Position numbers and translations under genes: made by a program. 11,637 nucleotides of DNA from Oscillospiraceae bacterium (GTDB lineage Bacteria > Bacillota > Clostridia > Oscillospirales > Ruminococcaceae), in the NCBI GenBank assembly GCA_020024475.1, contig JAHHTS010000068.1, positions 1 to 11,637 of the forward strand. Direction: 5' to 3'. This document shows positions 1 through 6,785 of the stretch, one piece after another; within the stretch, counting starts at the first letter, position 1, and the number at the start of each line of letters is the position of its first letter. The notes beneath the pieces were generated by a model. That model had not been told where the DNA came from. It did not search any database and was given only the letters and a program-made list of their open reading frames with translations.

Positions 1-101
1 TGATCCAACAAAGAGGATATAAACTTGTAAAAGCAGTGTGCGTAGATCAATTTTGCGAAACTGTGCATGTGGAGTGCGTAGTTTTACTGTCACGAGCTTA
101 A
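1..101 (+). CDS. rlmD: C-terminal end of 23S rRNA (uracil-C5)-methyltransferase, RlmD/RumA type (5' part outside window)
   Basis: Only the last 32 codons are visible, read in frame from base 3 to the TAA at 99-101. The peptide contains RGYKLVKAV, then VDQFCETVHVECVVLL and a short SRA tail. In the RlmD/TrmA family the S-adenosylmethionine-dependent enzymes end with a P/V-x-D-x-F-x-x-T-x-HVE-x-V-x-L-L strand pair, which this matches closely. The enzyme methylates a uracil of 23S rRNA using a catalytic cysteine that lies upstream of this window. The family is known as an integration target for conjugative elements, and the HVECVVLL codons are duplicated at the right end of the window. The call rests on about 30 residues, so RlmD versus another TrmA-family paralogue cannot be separated. 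Confidence 0.72.
   Translation, partial: IQQRGYKLVKAVCVDQFCETVHVECVVLLSRA
66..89 (+). repeat. Left copy of att-like direct repeat (inside rlmD)
   Basis: This is a 24-bp block inside the last codons of rlmD. It matches 11583-11606 in 22 of 24 positions (12 bases, one mismatch, 5 bases, one mismatch, 5 bases). Similarity stops on both sides. It is a candidate attL core; the exact crossover cannot be fixed from one sequence. Confidence 0.55.
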
Positions 102-119
102 GTGAAGTGATGATAGATT

Positions 120-306
120 ATGGAGCATGATGCAAGGAACGTCCAAGAGAACGAGCAGAGGCGAAGTACGATTGGAAACGGCCTACTGCTGAGACGGTTT
201 GTTTGATGTCAAGAAAAGATAAATAAGGATCAAAAAGTGGCGTATTTCCGGGCTTTTTGCGAGGTGAGCATCATCAGAGGATCCTTGCGAGAAGCTCGGT
301 TTTCTT
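120..306 (+). ncRNA. Candidate structured RNA downstream of rlmD, ending in a terminator-like hairpin
   Basis: No protein reading of this stretch is convincing, but it folds well by eye. Stem A pairs 138-143 (AACGTC) with 193-199 (GACGGTT, one bulge). Nested inside it, stem B pairs 154-162 (AGCAGAGGC) with 181-190 (GCCTACTGCT, one bulged A) around an 18-nt loop rich in GA and GGAAAC. After a 48-nt linker, a long composite hairpin at 248-299 is followed by TTTTCTT. It looks richer in G+C than the surrounding DNA. It could be a small RNA, a cis-acting leader of the nuclease gene at 490, or the 3' region of the rlmD transcript. I do not recognise a named RNA family. Confidence 0.35.
248..306 (+). 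terminator. Composite hairpin with T tract, intrinsic-terminator-like
   Basis: CCGGGCTT (248-255) pairs fully with AAGCTCGG (292-299), allowing one G-U. Inside it, GCGAGG (259-264) pairs with CCTTGC (283-288), also with one G-U. The outer stem is followed directly by TTTTCTT (300-306). The loop is long (18 nt), which is unusual for a plain terminator. It probably ends transcription from rlmD or from the candidate RNA. Confidence 0.5.
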
Positions 307-489
307 ATATGGAAACATATTTACTATACAAATGACACTACACATAAAGATAATCTAATTTCAATGGTACATGGAATTAATGCAAAAATTATTTTGTAGT
401 GACAACAATAGGAAAAAGCAACTGCATATGGAAATAATGGTATTATAATGAGGTAAGTATACATTAAGAAAGTGGGGATGAGAGATATT

Positions 490-1344
490 ATGTCATTATT
501 GTATTTAAGTGATATTCTAAAAAAGACGGGATTGGAGTTATCGAAAGTATTATTGATTCGTCATGCATTATCAGATAAAGAGTGTAAGAAATTTTATGAT
601 TCTGGAAACATAAAGGAGTATACTCAAATACAAAAAAAGCAAAGGTTCCCAAGTCCTAAACGTTATGAATATTGGATTACTTTTATAAGCAATGGTGGAA
701 ATAGTGCCGTCTTGGATAAGTGTTATCAAGTTAAAAGTTATCAAGAAAAATCCACAAATTTAGTACCAAAAAAGTTTATAGATGACGAATGGTTTCGTAA
801 AAATGGTATTTGTTTTGAGTTGGAAGAAATAGATATTTTAAAACATTATGAAAAAAGATTAGTAATAGATTGGGGATATAGTACAAGAAGTTGGAAACAA
901 AAGGCTACCAATGAAAAAGAAATTTTATCCATTCAATCAAAACAAAGAGTTTTATTTTCTGGATATGAAAGTTTAGTTCTTACATATGGAGAATTGAAAG
1001 AAATTGTGGAAGATAATTTGACTTATGCAGACTGGCATCTAGCGTTATCTTCTGTATATGCTATTTACTTGATTGTAGATAAAACAGATGGAAAACAATA
1101 CGTGGGATCTGCATATGGAAAGGGCGGTCTTTTGCAAAGGTGGTCTATGTATGTTAATACAAAACATGGTCATAACAAGAAAATGCGAGAACTTATTTGC
1201 GATTATCCAGAACGATATCAGAATTTTCAATTTTCAATTTTGCAGATTTGTCCTAAAACCATGACAGAAGACCAGATTATTGAGATGGAAAGTTTGTATA
1301 AGAAAAAGTTGTTAACGAGGGAATTTGGATTAAATGATAATTAG
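490..1344 (+). CDS. GIY-YIG nuclease family protein with uncharacterised N-terminal domain
   Basis: This 284-residue protein has a C-terminal GIY-YIG endonuclease domain (about residues 188-284). The signature tyrosines are AIY (191-193) and YVG (204-206), followed by the arginine of LLQRW (R217), a glutamate in ESLYKKKL (E267) and a late asparagine (N282), so the usual catalytic set appears complete. Residues 1-185 form an alpha/beta domain beginning SDILKKTGLELSKVLLIRHA that I know only as a partner of such nucleases, perhaps for DNA recognition. The ATG at 490 is preferred: GAGAG lies 5 bases upstream, and the residues before it in the longer GTG (472) or ATG (478) readings do not look conserved. 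A TATAAT at 444-449 may be its -10 box, without a clear -35. It leads a cluster whose next two genes are broken. Its natural substrate is unknown. Confidence 0.8.
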   Translation: MSLLYLSDILKKTGLELSKVLLIRHALSDKECKKFYDSGNIKEYTQIQKKQRFPSPKRYEYWITFISNGGNSAVLDKCYQVKSYQEKSTNLVPKKFIDDEWFRKNGICFELEEIDILKHYEKRLVIDWGYSTRSWKQKATNEKEILSIQSKQRVLFSGYESLVLTYGELKEIVEDNLTYADWHLALSSVYAIYLIVDKTDGKQYVGSAYGKGGLLQRWSMYVNTKHGHNKKMRELICDYPERYQNFQFSILQICPKTMTEDQIIEMESLYKKKLLTREFGLNDN

Positions 1345-1375
1345 ATTATATTAATAAGTAAGGGAGAAAGTGGAT

Positions 1376-1608
1376 ATGTATTTAGCAAAATTGAGCAATG
1401 AAAAAGACATTTGTATTTAGACTTAGAATTGTATCTTTCAAAAGTAGATGGAGAATTTAATGAATTAGAAAAGCAGATTATTGATACACATTGTATAGAA
1501 ATGCACATAGATAGTAATAAATATCAATGTGAATTGTCTTTGGATGAGGTTTTTAGAAAGTTAGAAGAGTGTACATTAGAAGAAAAATATATTATTTTTG
1601 AAGTATGA
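1376..1608 (+). pseudogene. TerB-like (tellurite-resistance-type) helical protein, frameshifted and truncated
   Basis: The ATG at 1376 has a good GGGAG site 9 bases upstream and starts MYLAKLSNEK, but this frame stops after 14 codons. Shifting by one base at the A-run 1401-1405 gives RHLYLDLELYLSKVDGEF and continues to 1608. One lost A would explain it. The VDGEFNELEKQIID stretch resembles the first repeat of TerB-like domains (helix, acidic D-G-E-F turn, helix). The reading ends at IIFEV, where TerB-like proteins would continue into a second helical half, so about half of the gene is missing. It sits 31 bases after the nuclease gene and was probably co-transcribed with it. A functional short product from a TTG at 1411 is possible but unlikely. 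Confidence 0.5.
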
Positions 1609-1628
1609 AGAGAAGATAATGACGGATC

Positions 1629-2159
1629 ATGAAAAAAATTGAAATAATGCGAAAATATTACCAGGAAATAAAGACTAACATGGGATTTTTTGTAAAAGGT
1701 GATATTCCGATTGAAAGAGTAGATAATGCCTTAAAAAAATTTACATTTGGTATGGATAGAACAACCATGATAGGTTTTTATGATACAACAATTGCAGGAA
1801 GTGGAAAAAACGGATATATATTTACGGATACAAAAGTCTATTATCTAGAAACATTTGAAATACCAAAAAAACTTTGGTGTGACGATATAAAAAGTGTAAA
1901 ATTAATAAATGAATACAAGGTTAAGGATTGCGATAGAGGATTACAATTTGAGTTATATGATGGTTCAACAATTACTTGGACAAATTGTTTTTTGAACAAA
2001 ACTCCTTTATTAAAATTTTTTAATGAAATTCTGCAGCTTGTTAATCAACTAGAAAAATGGGATGAAGGGACAATAGATTATAAAAACACATTTGAATCAG
2101 GAGATGTAGCATCTGGTTCAGCAATGGGAGCCTTTGGTACAGTGAATAAAAGTGTTTGA
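1629..2159 (+). CDS. PH-like domain protein, probably the N-terminal part of a larger broken gene
   Basis: This open frame of 176 residues has a helical start (1-25) and then a beta-rich core (about 45-140). The pattern GFYDTT, GYIFTDTKVYYLE, KLWCDDIKSVKL and LQFELYDGSTITW is typical of bacterial PH-like (YokE/bPH-type) modules that bind lipids or proteins. The C-terminal tail runs into SGSAMGAFGTVNKSV. That tail is in register with the downstream frame: removing one T at 2155-2157 gives SVDEEKFHARQGHGFAAERA without interruption. I therefore think this ORF is the 5' third of a single gene reaching 3466. The start is weakly supported: the best Shine-Dalgarno (AGAAGAGAAG, 1605-1614) better suits an ATG at 1618, whose frame breaks at a run of seven A's. 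Confidence 0.55.
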   Translation: MKKIEIMRKYYQEIKTNMGFFVKGDIPIERVDNALKKFTFGMDRTTMIGFYDTTIAGSGKNGYIFTDTKVYYLETFEIPKKLWCDDIKSVKLINEYKVKDCDRGLQFELYDGSTITWTNCFLNKTPLLKFFNEILQLVNQLEKWDEGTIDYKNTFESGDVASGSAMGAFGTVNKSV

Positions 2160-3466
2160 TGAAGAAAAGTTTCATGCTAGACAGGGACATGGGTTTGCTG
2201 CAGAAAGAGCAAATAACCTGTATGATAAAGTGACAATACATGATGCTAAAATACTGAGAGATAATAATTGACTAAATGGTGCGGATAGAATTGCAGATGG
2301 AATTGAAATACAATCCAAATATTGTGCAAATGGATCTAGGTGTGTTAATGAATGTTTTGCTGATAGTGGAAAAGGTGGATTTCACCATTATGCTAAGAAT
2401 AGTAAGGCAATGCAAATAGAAGTACCATCTGACAAGTATGATGCGGCGATTGCGACTATGGGAGAAAAAATAAAAAGAGGACAAGTCAATGGAGTAACTG
2501 ATCCAGCAGAAGCAAAGAATATAGTAAGAAAAGGACATTTTACATATGAACAGGCGAAAAATATTGCTAAAGCTGGAACAGTGAAATCATTAACATATGA
2601 TGCTGTAAATGGTGTCATTATTGCATCATCTGCATTTTGAATCAGTGCTGTTGTGACTTTTGCAACGTCTATATGGAGCGGAGAAAATTTTGATATTGCA
2701 TTAAAAAATACTGCATTTTCTGGAATTAAAGTTGGAGGAACAGCTTTTATAACTAGCATATTAGCCAGTCAATTATCGAAGGCAGGTCTTAATAGTGCCT
2801 TAGTAGGAAGTTCAGAAGTTATTGTTTCTATAATGGGTCCGAAAGCTTCTGCTATGCTTGTAAACGCATTTAGAAGTGGAAGTAACATTTATGGTGCAGC
2901 AGCAATGAAGAGTGCGGCAAAGCTTTTAAGAGGAAATGTAATTACAGCAGGAGTTACTGTGGTTGTGCTATCTCCATTTGACATAGCTAATATTTTTAGA
3001 GGACGTATATCAGGTAAGCAATTGTTTAAAAACTTAGCAAATACTACATCTACAGTAGCAGGAGGAACAGCTGGCTGGATAGGTGGAGCAGCAATTGGTT
3101 CTGCTATTTTTCCAGGAGTAGGAGCAGTTGCAAATAAAGCAATTGATAATGTTTTAGGGGCATTCATTGAAGATGATGCGAATGAAATGGTAAATATTAT
3201 AGAAAAACAATTTGGCAAATTAGCAGTTGATTATCTATTAAATCAAAAGAGGCTGAAAAAGTGATGGATGCATTAAAGGATAGAATTTATGGAAAGATGT
3301 TAAAAGATATGTTCTTAGTTCAGACAGGCAAGTTTATGCTCGAGACATTCTTGTTCCTTTAATCGAAAAAGAAGTTTTTCAGAGAAAGCACATTTCACTT
3401 CCAACAGATGATCAGATGTTGAGTGGAATTAGAAAAACTTTAGAAGCTTTAGCAGATGTTTCATAG
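2152..3466 (+). pseudogene. Remainder of the PH-like/glycine-rich effector-like gene, broken by stops and frameshifts
   Basis: The reading KFHARQGHGFAAERANNLYDK continues through NGADRIADGIEIQSKYC and MQIEVPSDKYDAAI, then TDPAEAKNIVRKGHFTYEQAKNIAK, then a long Gly/Ala-rich hydrophobic part (about 2650-3180) with GGTAGWIGGAAIGSAIFPGV, and ends LPTDDQMLSGIRKTLEAL. I recall full-length Lachnospiraceae proteins of this architecture with unknown function. Lesions are visible: an in-frame TGA at 2269, a TGA at 2638 (a Gly is expected in SAF-G-IS), one missing A near 3245, and one missing base near 3315. Open pieces remain at 2410-2640 and 2653-3264. The GADRI...IQSKY spacing resembles a PD-(D/E)XK-type D...(E/Q)xK site, so a nuclease or toxin domain is possible but unproven. 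The glycine zippers suggest membrane insertion. Confidence 0.65.
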
Positions 3467-3496
3467 TTTTTTTGGAGATATTGGGTACACTATATA

Positions 3497-3546
3497 ATAC
3501 ATTTCTAAAGTGTAAACTCAAAGCTTAGAAGTGTATTCTGTTTACA
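3497..3546. promoter_or_regulatory. Nested inverted repeats upstream of the recombinase, res-site-like
   Basis: ATACATTTCTAA (3497-3508) and TTAGAAGTGTAT (3525-3536) are inverted copies matching in 11 of 12 positions. A second pair, TGTAAAC (3511-3517) and GTTTACA (3540-3546), interlocks with it. Small serine recombinases bind paired imperfect inverted sites close to their own gene, so this is a reasonable crossover or operator region. A terminator is less likely because no T tract follows. Confidence 0.35.
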
Positions 3547-3568
3547 TAATACAAAGTAGAGTCTGATG

Positions 3569-3598
3569 TTGATTTACAAATTAAGAAAGAGGTATAAT
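3569..3598 (+). promoter_or_regulatory. Sigma-A-type promoter for the serine recombinase gene
   Basis: TTGATT (3569-3574) and a perfect TATAAT (3593-3598) are separated by 18 bases. GGAGG follows at 3621-3625, 7 bases before the recombinase start position. Promoter and ribosome-binding site appear intact although the gene is dead. Confidence 0.5.
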
Positions 3599-3632
3599 TA
3601 ATACAAATAATAAAAACAAAGGAGGAATCCTA

Positions 3633-4151
3633 ATCAAAATTGCTTATGTAGAAGTATCCGGTGTCCAGCAAAATGAAACCAGACAGTTGAATGCATTAAA
3701 TAAATATGAAAATGAAAAATGGTTTATAAAAAAGGTAAGTGGTAAAAATACAGATTGTCTGAAATTACAAGAGATGCTTAACTATGTTCGAGAGACAATT
3801 TTATCTATGTTGAGGATTTCAGCAGATTTACAAGAAGTACAAAGGATCTCTTGGATATGCTAGAATTACTGGAAAAGAAAATATAGATACACAGACACCA
3901 ATAGCAAAACTAATGCTTATTATGATTGGTGCCATGGTAGAATTTGAACGTGAGAATATCCTGGAACGTCAAAGAGAAGGAATTGCTATTGCGAAACAAC
4001 AAAGTATAAAGGTGTGCATGTAAAGAAAATCAATGGAGGCAAATTCCTGGATTTGTATGAAGAATACATGTGCAGAGGGATAACGAAAGTCCAGATGGCA
4101 AAGAGACTGAGAGTAAGCAGACCAACGCTAGACAAGTTGATTAAAGTATAG
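3633..4151 (+). pseudogene. Small serine recombinase (resolvase/invertase family), inactivated
   Basis: Pieces in different frames assemble to a typical recombinase of about 185 residues: IAYVEVSGVQQNETRQLNAL, KWFIKKVSGKN, YVEDFSRFTRSTKDLLDMLE, ENIDTQTPIAKLML, GAMVEFERENILERQREGIA, and a C-terminal helix-turn-helix (ITKVQMAKRLRVSRPTLDKL). The family makes a staggered cut through a serine in the N-terminal Y-x-R-V-S motif. Here the serine remains but the arginine is Glu. The start codon is ATC where ATG is expected, after a good GGAGG. There are frameshifts near 3805 and near 4005, and about eight codons are missing after LELLEKK near 3880. It is the small resolvase type, not a large integrase. 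Confidence 0.82.
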
Positions 4152-4156
4152 AAAAT

Positions 4157-4217
4157 AAAGGACTTTCTCAAGGGATATCGTTAAAAGGTGAATGAAGTCG
4201 TTGTGGAAGTCCTTTTT
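4157..4217 (+). terminator. Possible intrinsic terminator after the recombinase
   Basis: AAAGGACTT (4157-4165) is fully complementary to AAGTCCTTT (4207-4215), and the second arm merges into a T run (4213-4217). The 41-nt loop is long for an intrinsic terminator. It lies just after the recombinase stop. Confidence 0.35.
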
Positions 4218-4232
4218 GGTGCTCTAAAATGA

Positions 4233-4649
4233 TTAAGTTGGAACTGGTCTACTCGGTAGGGTTGATGCTAGGGAATAGATAACAAACCAGATGATTTTTC
4301 GTTCTATAAGAAGAATATCTAAAGCACGATGCTTAATCGGATCAATAAGTATGCACTTGTATTTCTCTTCACAAGTATCCCCTTTAAATTCATCTATAGA
4401 CAGTGCCTCTGGAAATGTTTGACGTTCATAAGAAACCGCATCAAGAATACGATTTACCGTTGCAGGGGAAACATTAGTTATTTCAGCAGTATGTCTTATG
4501 CTTTGAGAATCATGTAAGACAGTAGCAATATAAGTTGTAAGACGGTGTGTACGCTGATGATACCGAGGTAAAAAACAATAGTTTTCATAAAACCGTTTAC
4601 CACATTTATAAGCATTTTTTAACTGATAGCTAAGCAATACGAAAAGCAC
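4233..4649 (-). pseudogene. ISL3-family transposase fragment
   Basis: Read on the minus strand this gives YKCGKRFYENYCFLPRYHQR, TTYIATVLHDSQSIRHTAEI, TNVSPATVNRILDAVSY and ALSIDEFKGD, followed by KYKCILIDPIKHRALDIL. That is the end of the zinc-finger region, the HTH and the first catalytic Asp of an ISL3 DDE transposase. Near 4310 the frame shifts, since one frame over reads SYRTKNHLVCYLFPS as the family would continue. The remaining roughly 200 residues with the other two catalytic acids are absent. The reading also extends upstream to about 4700 (RKRHIGCYNC) without a proper start. No terminal inverted repeats could be recognised. The fragment cannot transpose and marks an old insertion. 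Confidence 0.75.
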
Positions 4650-4699
4650 TGTACAATTATAACAACCAATATGCCTTTTTCTAAATGGGGAGAAATATT

Positions 4700-5160
4700 T
4701 GGGTATTCTACCCTGCCAATGTCGTGCTGGATCGGCTGCTGCATCTGAGTATTTTTATATTGACATTTACACTTCACTTAATTAAGCGCTTCCCACCTGC
4801 TCTTGACATATAATTATGTAATTGATATTTATAAACCAAAGGCAAAAAGCTGATTTTACTCAATCCTTTCGCTTATTGTTATCATGAAAGATCTTATTTA
4901 TAGACATTTCTTCATAGGAATGAAGTGTGCTGCTATAATTTGGAATGTACTATTTGTGATTTGGTGCGTTCATGGAGCAGAGTTGATGAAGAGAACGTTA
5001 TTAGTGTAATAAAAAATTATGGCAAAAGTAATAATTAGCAGTATAAGGGGTTTTGCAAAATTGCAGGTGTTAGGATAGCAGCAAACATATAACCAAAATG
5101 ACAGTGCTAAGTAAGATGATGTATATATTTAATATAGTAATTTTTTGGAAGGACAGATGC
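4700..5160. other. Gene-poor spacer between IS debris and the WYL/EEP unit
   Basis: No convincing gene is visible. The only ORF of note is 4884-5009 (41 codons, starting MKDLIYRHFFIGMKCAAIIW), which is hydrophobic but lacks a ribosome-binding site and a recognised relative. TTGACA (4803-4808) with TATTTA (4826-4831) at 17-bp spacing could be a weak promoter pointing right. A short palindrome TGCAAAATTGCA lies near 5055. The rest looks like eroded DNA. Confidence 0.4.
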
Positions 5161-5199
5161 TTGTCTAGCTCTATTAATATAATATGTATTATTAGACAA
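5161..5199 (+). promoter_or_regulatory. Inverted-repeat operator around a -10 box, upstream of the WYL gene
   Basis: TTGTCTA (5161-5167) and TAGACAA (5193-5199) are a perfect inverted repeat. The 25 bases between them contain TATAAT (5178-5183). The half-sites are 32 bp apart centre to centre, about three helical turns, as expected for a dimer on one face of DNA. A further GACA lies at 5152-5155. WYL-domain repressors of the BrxR/CapW type are known to bind inverted repeats at their own promoters, so this is a natural autoregulatory site. No consensus -35 is present. Confidence 0.45.
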
Positions 5200-5213
5200 C
5201 GGAGGTGTATGGG

Positions 5214-5724
5214 GTGAAGCAAAGTAGAGTGCTAGAAATATTTTTTCGAGGTCTTCGTGGTGAAAAAATTTCGGTAAAAAATTTGGCTACAGAGTATAGA
5301 GTATCTATAAAGAGCAACAGTAGAGATATTAATGATCTAAAAATTTTTTTTGCAGACCATAGAGAACTTGTGGGAAATACTGAATTAGAATATTCTTATC
5401 AAGATAAATCTTATCGACTTTATATGGATGAATTTCTTACAAATAAAGAAATGTTTTCTCTTATAGAAGTGTTAATTGGTGCAAGAGCTTTTTCAAAAAT
5501 GGAGTTACTGACTATTGTAGAAAAAATCAAACGATTCACTACGCCAAAAGACAGAACAAAACTCAATGAACTTATTCGTAAAGAGTTTTATCATTATTCT
5601 GCAGTTAAACATGACTGTGAGAGTGTTCAAGAGATTCTATGGCAGCTTGGAAATAGCACCAAGTGATTTTATAGAAGAGATGACTAGTGAGATAAATAAA
5701 ATGCTTGAGTTATATCAGATGTAA
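5214..5724 (+). pseudogene. WYL-family transcriptional regulator with its WYL core deleted
   Basis: The GTG at 5214 (MKQSRVLEIFFRGLRG) sits 8 bases after GGAGG (5201-5205). The alternative GTG at 5205 overlaps that site and is rejected. Residues 1-65 are a winged helix (EKISVKNLATEYRVS, SRDINDLKIFFADH), followed by a helical linker (SLIEVLIGARAFSKMELL) to about residue 145. The reading then leaves the family pattern and stops at 5664-5666. In another frame across the junction the sequence continues EIAPSDFIEEMTSEINKMLELYQ up to TAA at 5722-5724, which looks like the C-terminal end of the same family. An internal deletion near 5645-5650 therefore removed the WYL ligand-sensing domain. The shortened 150-residue protein could still bind DNA. 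The downstream EEP gene follows closely. Confidence 0.7.
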
Positions 5725-5759
5725 TGAGTGATTGCTTGACGAGGAGGGCGCTGAAGAGA

Positions 5760-6773
5760 ATGATATACAGAATTGGTTCATTTAATATGTATAAGTTTCA
5801 GGCATATCGGTCTGATAAAGAAATAAGTAAAGATTTAAATAAAGTAGCGGAGATTATTAGGACAGAACGATTTGATATTATTGCACTTCAAGAAATTTTC
5901 AGCAAGACAGCAATGGACATGCTCCTTATTAGGCTTGGGTGTAATTGGAAGGGGAGTTGGGAAAGTCCTAGATCAACATCAATACAAGCAGCAGAAGGAT
6001 ACGCTTTTTTGTGGAATACAGACCGTATTGAACTTGCAGAAAGTGTAACTGTAAATGGAAAAAGAACATATTATCCTAGAATTTACAATCAGTATCGTGT
6101 AGACAGAACAAAAGGTCAACATACTCTGGTTAGAAATCCATATTACGGCCGATTTCATCCAATTCATACTTTCATGGAAATAAGATTAATAAATGTTCAT
6201 ATCATGTATTCGAAAAATCGTGATAGTACGAGTGATAATATAGGAGATGTGAGAATGCGAAAGAATGAAATAGATACTGTGGTAAAAAGTATTTATGTAA
6301 AAGAAGCAGATAAAAGATATGGAAATAATATGCCTGCGTATACACTTATCTTAGGAGACTATAATCTTAATTTAGAGAGTAGCATGGCATCATGGCCATA
6401 TGTAGATGAAATTATAGAAGTAGAAGAAGGGCAACGTATCAGACGGATTAAAACAGTGCAGGAACAGTTAACGACATTAAGACGTGCAAATGCGCAGAAA
6501 AAAGTGCAGGAACAGTTAACGACATTAAGACGTGCAAATGCGCAGAAAAAAGAAATAAATAATCAAGAAGAAATGGAAGACATTTATTCAATAAATAAAT
6601 TTGCTAATAATTATGATCATTTTTCATATGATGAACAAAGATTTGATGGAATAGCCATTCTGGCAGACAGAATTGACACTTTAAATAAGTACTTGCAGAA
6701 TGATGTGGAACGTCATAGAAAAATAATATCAGACCATGTGCCTATTGTTTTAAATATGAATATGCGAAAATAA
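5760..6773 (+). CDS. Endonuclease/exonuclease/phosphatase (EEP) family enzyme
   Basis: This 337-residue protein carries the EEP metal-dependent phosphoesterase motifs in order: N9 in GSFNM, E45 in ALQEIF, H147 in LINVHI, D200 and N202 in LGDYNLN, and D325-H326 in ISDHVPI. The family covers DNase I-like nucleases, AP endonucleases and phospholipid phosphatases; the substrate here cannot be told. The fold begins directly at MIYRIGSF, so the ATG at 5760 with GGAGGG 11 bases upstream is chosen. An ATG at 5724 overlapping the previous stop (TAATG) would add 12 residues and allow translational coupling. Residues 233-264 are a tandem duplication of VQEQLTTLRRANAQKK lying between the GDYNLN and SDH motifs, probably in a surface loop. 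No signal peptide is seen, so it is likely cytoplasmic. Twelve bases separate it from the next gene. Confidence 0.82.
   Translation: MIYRIGSFNMYKFQAYRSDKEISKDLNKVAEIIRTERFDIIALQEIFSKTAMDMLLIRLGCNWKGSWESPRSTSIQAAEGYAFLWNTDRIELAESVTVNGKRTYYPRIYNQYRVDRTKGQHTLVRNPYYGRFHPIHTFMEIRLINVHIMYSKNRDSTSDNIGDVRMRKNEIDTVVKSIYVKEADKRYGNNMPAYTLILGDYNLNLESSMASWPYVDEIIEVEEGQRIRRIKTVQEQLTTLRRANAQKKVQEQLTTLRRANAQKKEINNQEEMEDIYSINKFANNYDHFSYDEQRFDGIAILADRIDTLNKYLQNDVERHRKIISDHVPIVLNMNMRK
6456..6551 (+). repeat. Perfect tandem duplication of 48 bp inside the EEP gene
   Basis: The unit 6456-6503 is repeated exactly at 6504-6551. It is in frame and adds 16 residues (VQEQLTTLRRANAQKK twice). Perfect identity indicates a recent event or an expandable slippage repeat. 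Confidence 0.95.
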
Positions 6774-6785
6774 GGAGATTAGGAT

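Noticed and set aside
120..208. Short forward ORF starting MEHDARNVQENEQRR in the candidate RNA region
   Set aside because: No ribosome-binding site, no family resemblance, and the same bases form better supported RNA stems.
2388..2759. Minus-strand open frame of 123 residues
   Set aside because: It is the antisense shadow of the Gly/Ala-rich broken gene; low-complexity composition and no ribosome-binding site.
2889..3218. Minus-strand open frame with Pro/Ala-rich protein
   Set aside because: Antisense of glycine-zipper codons; no start signal.
4884..5009. 41-codon hydrophobic ORF (MKDLIYRHFFIG...)
   Set aside because: No Shine-Dalgarno, no recognised relative, and located in eroded DNA; mentioned only within the spacer entry.
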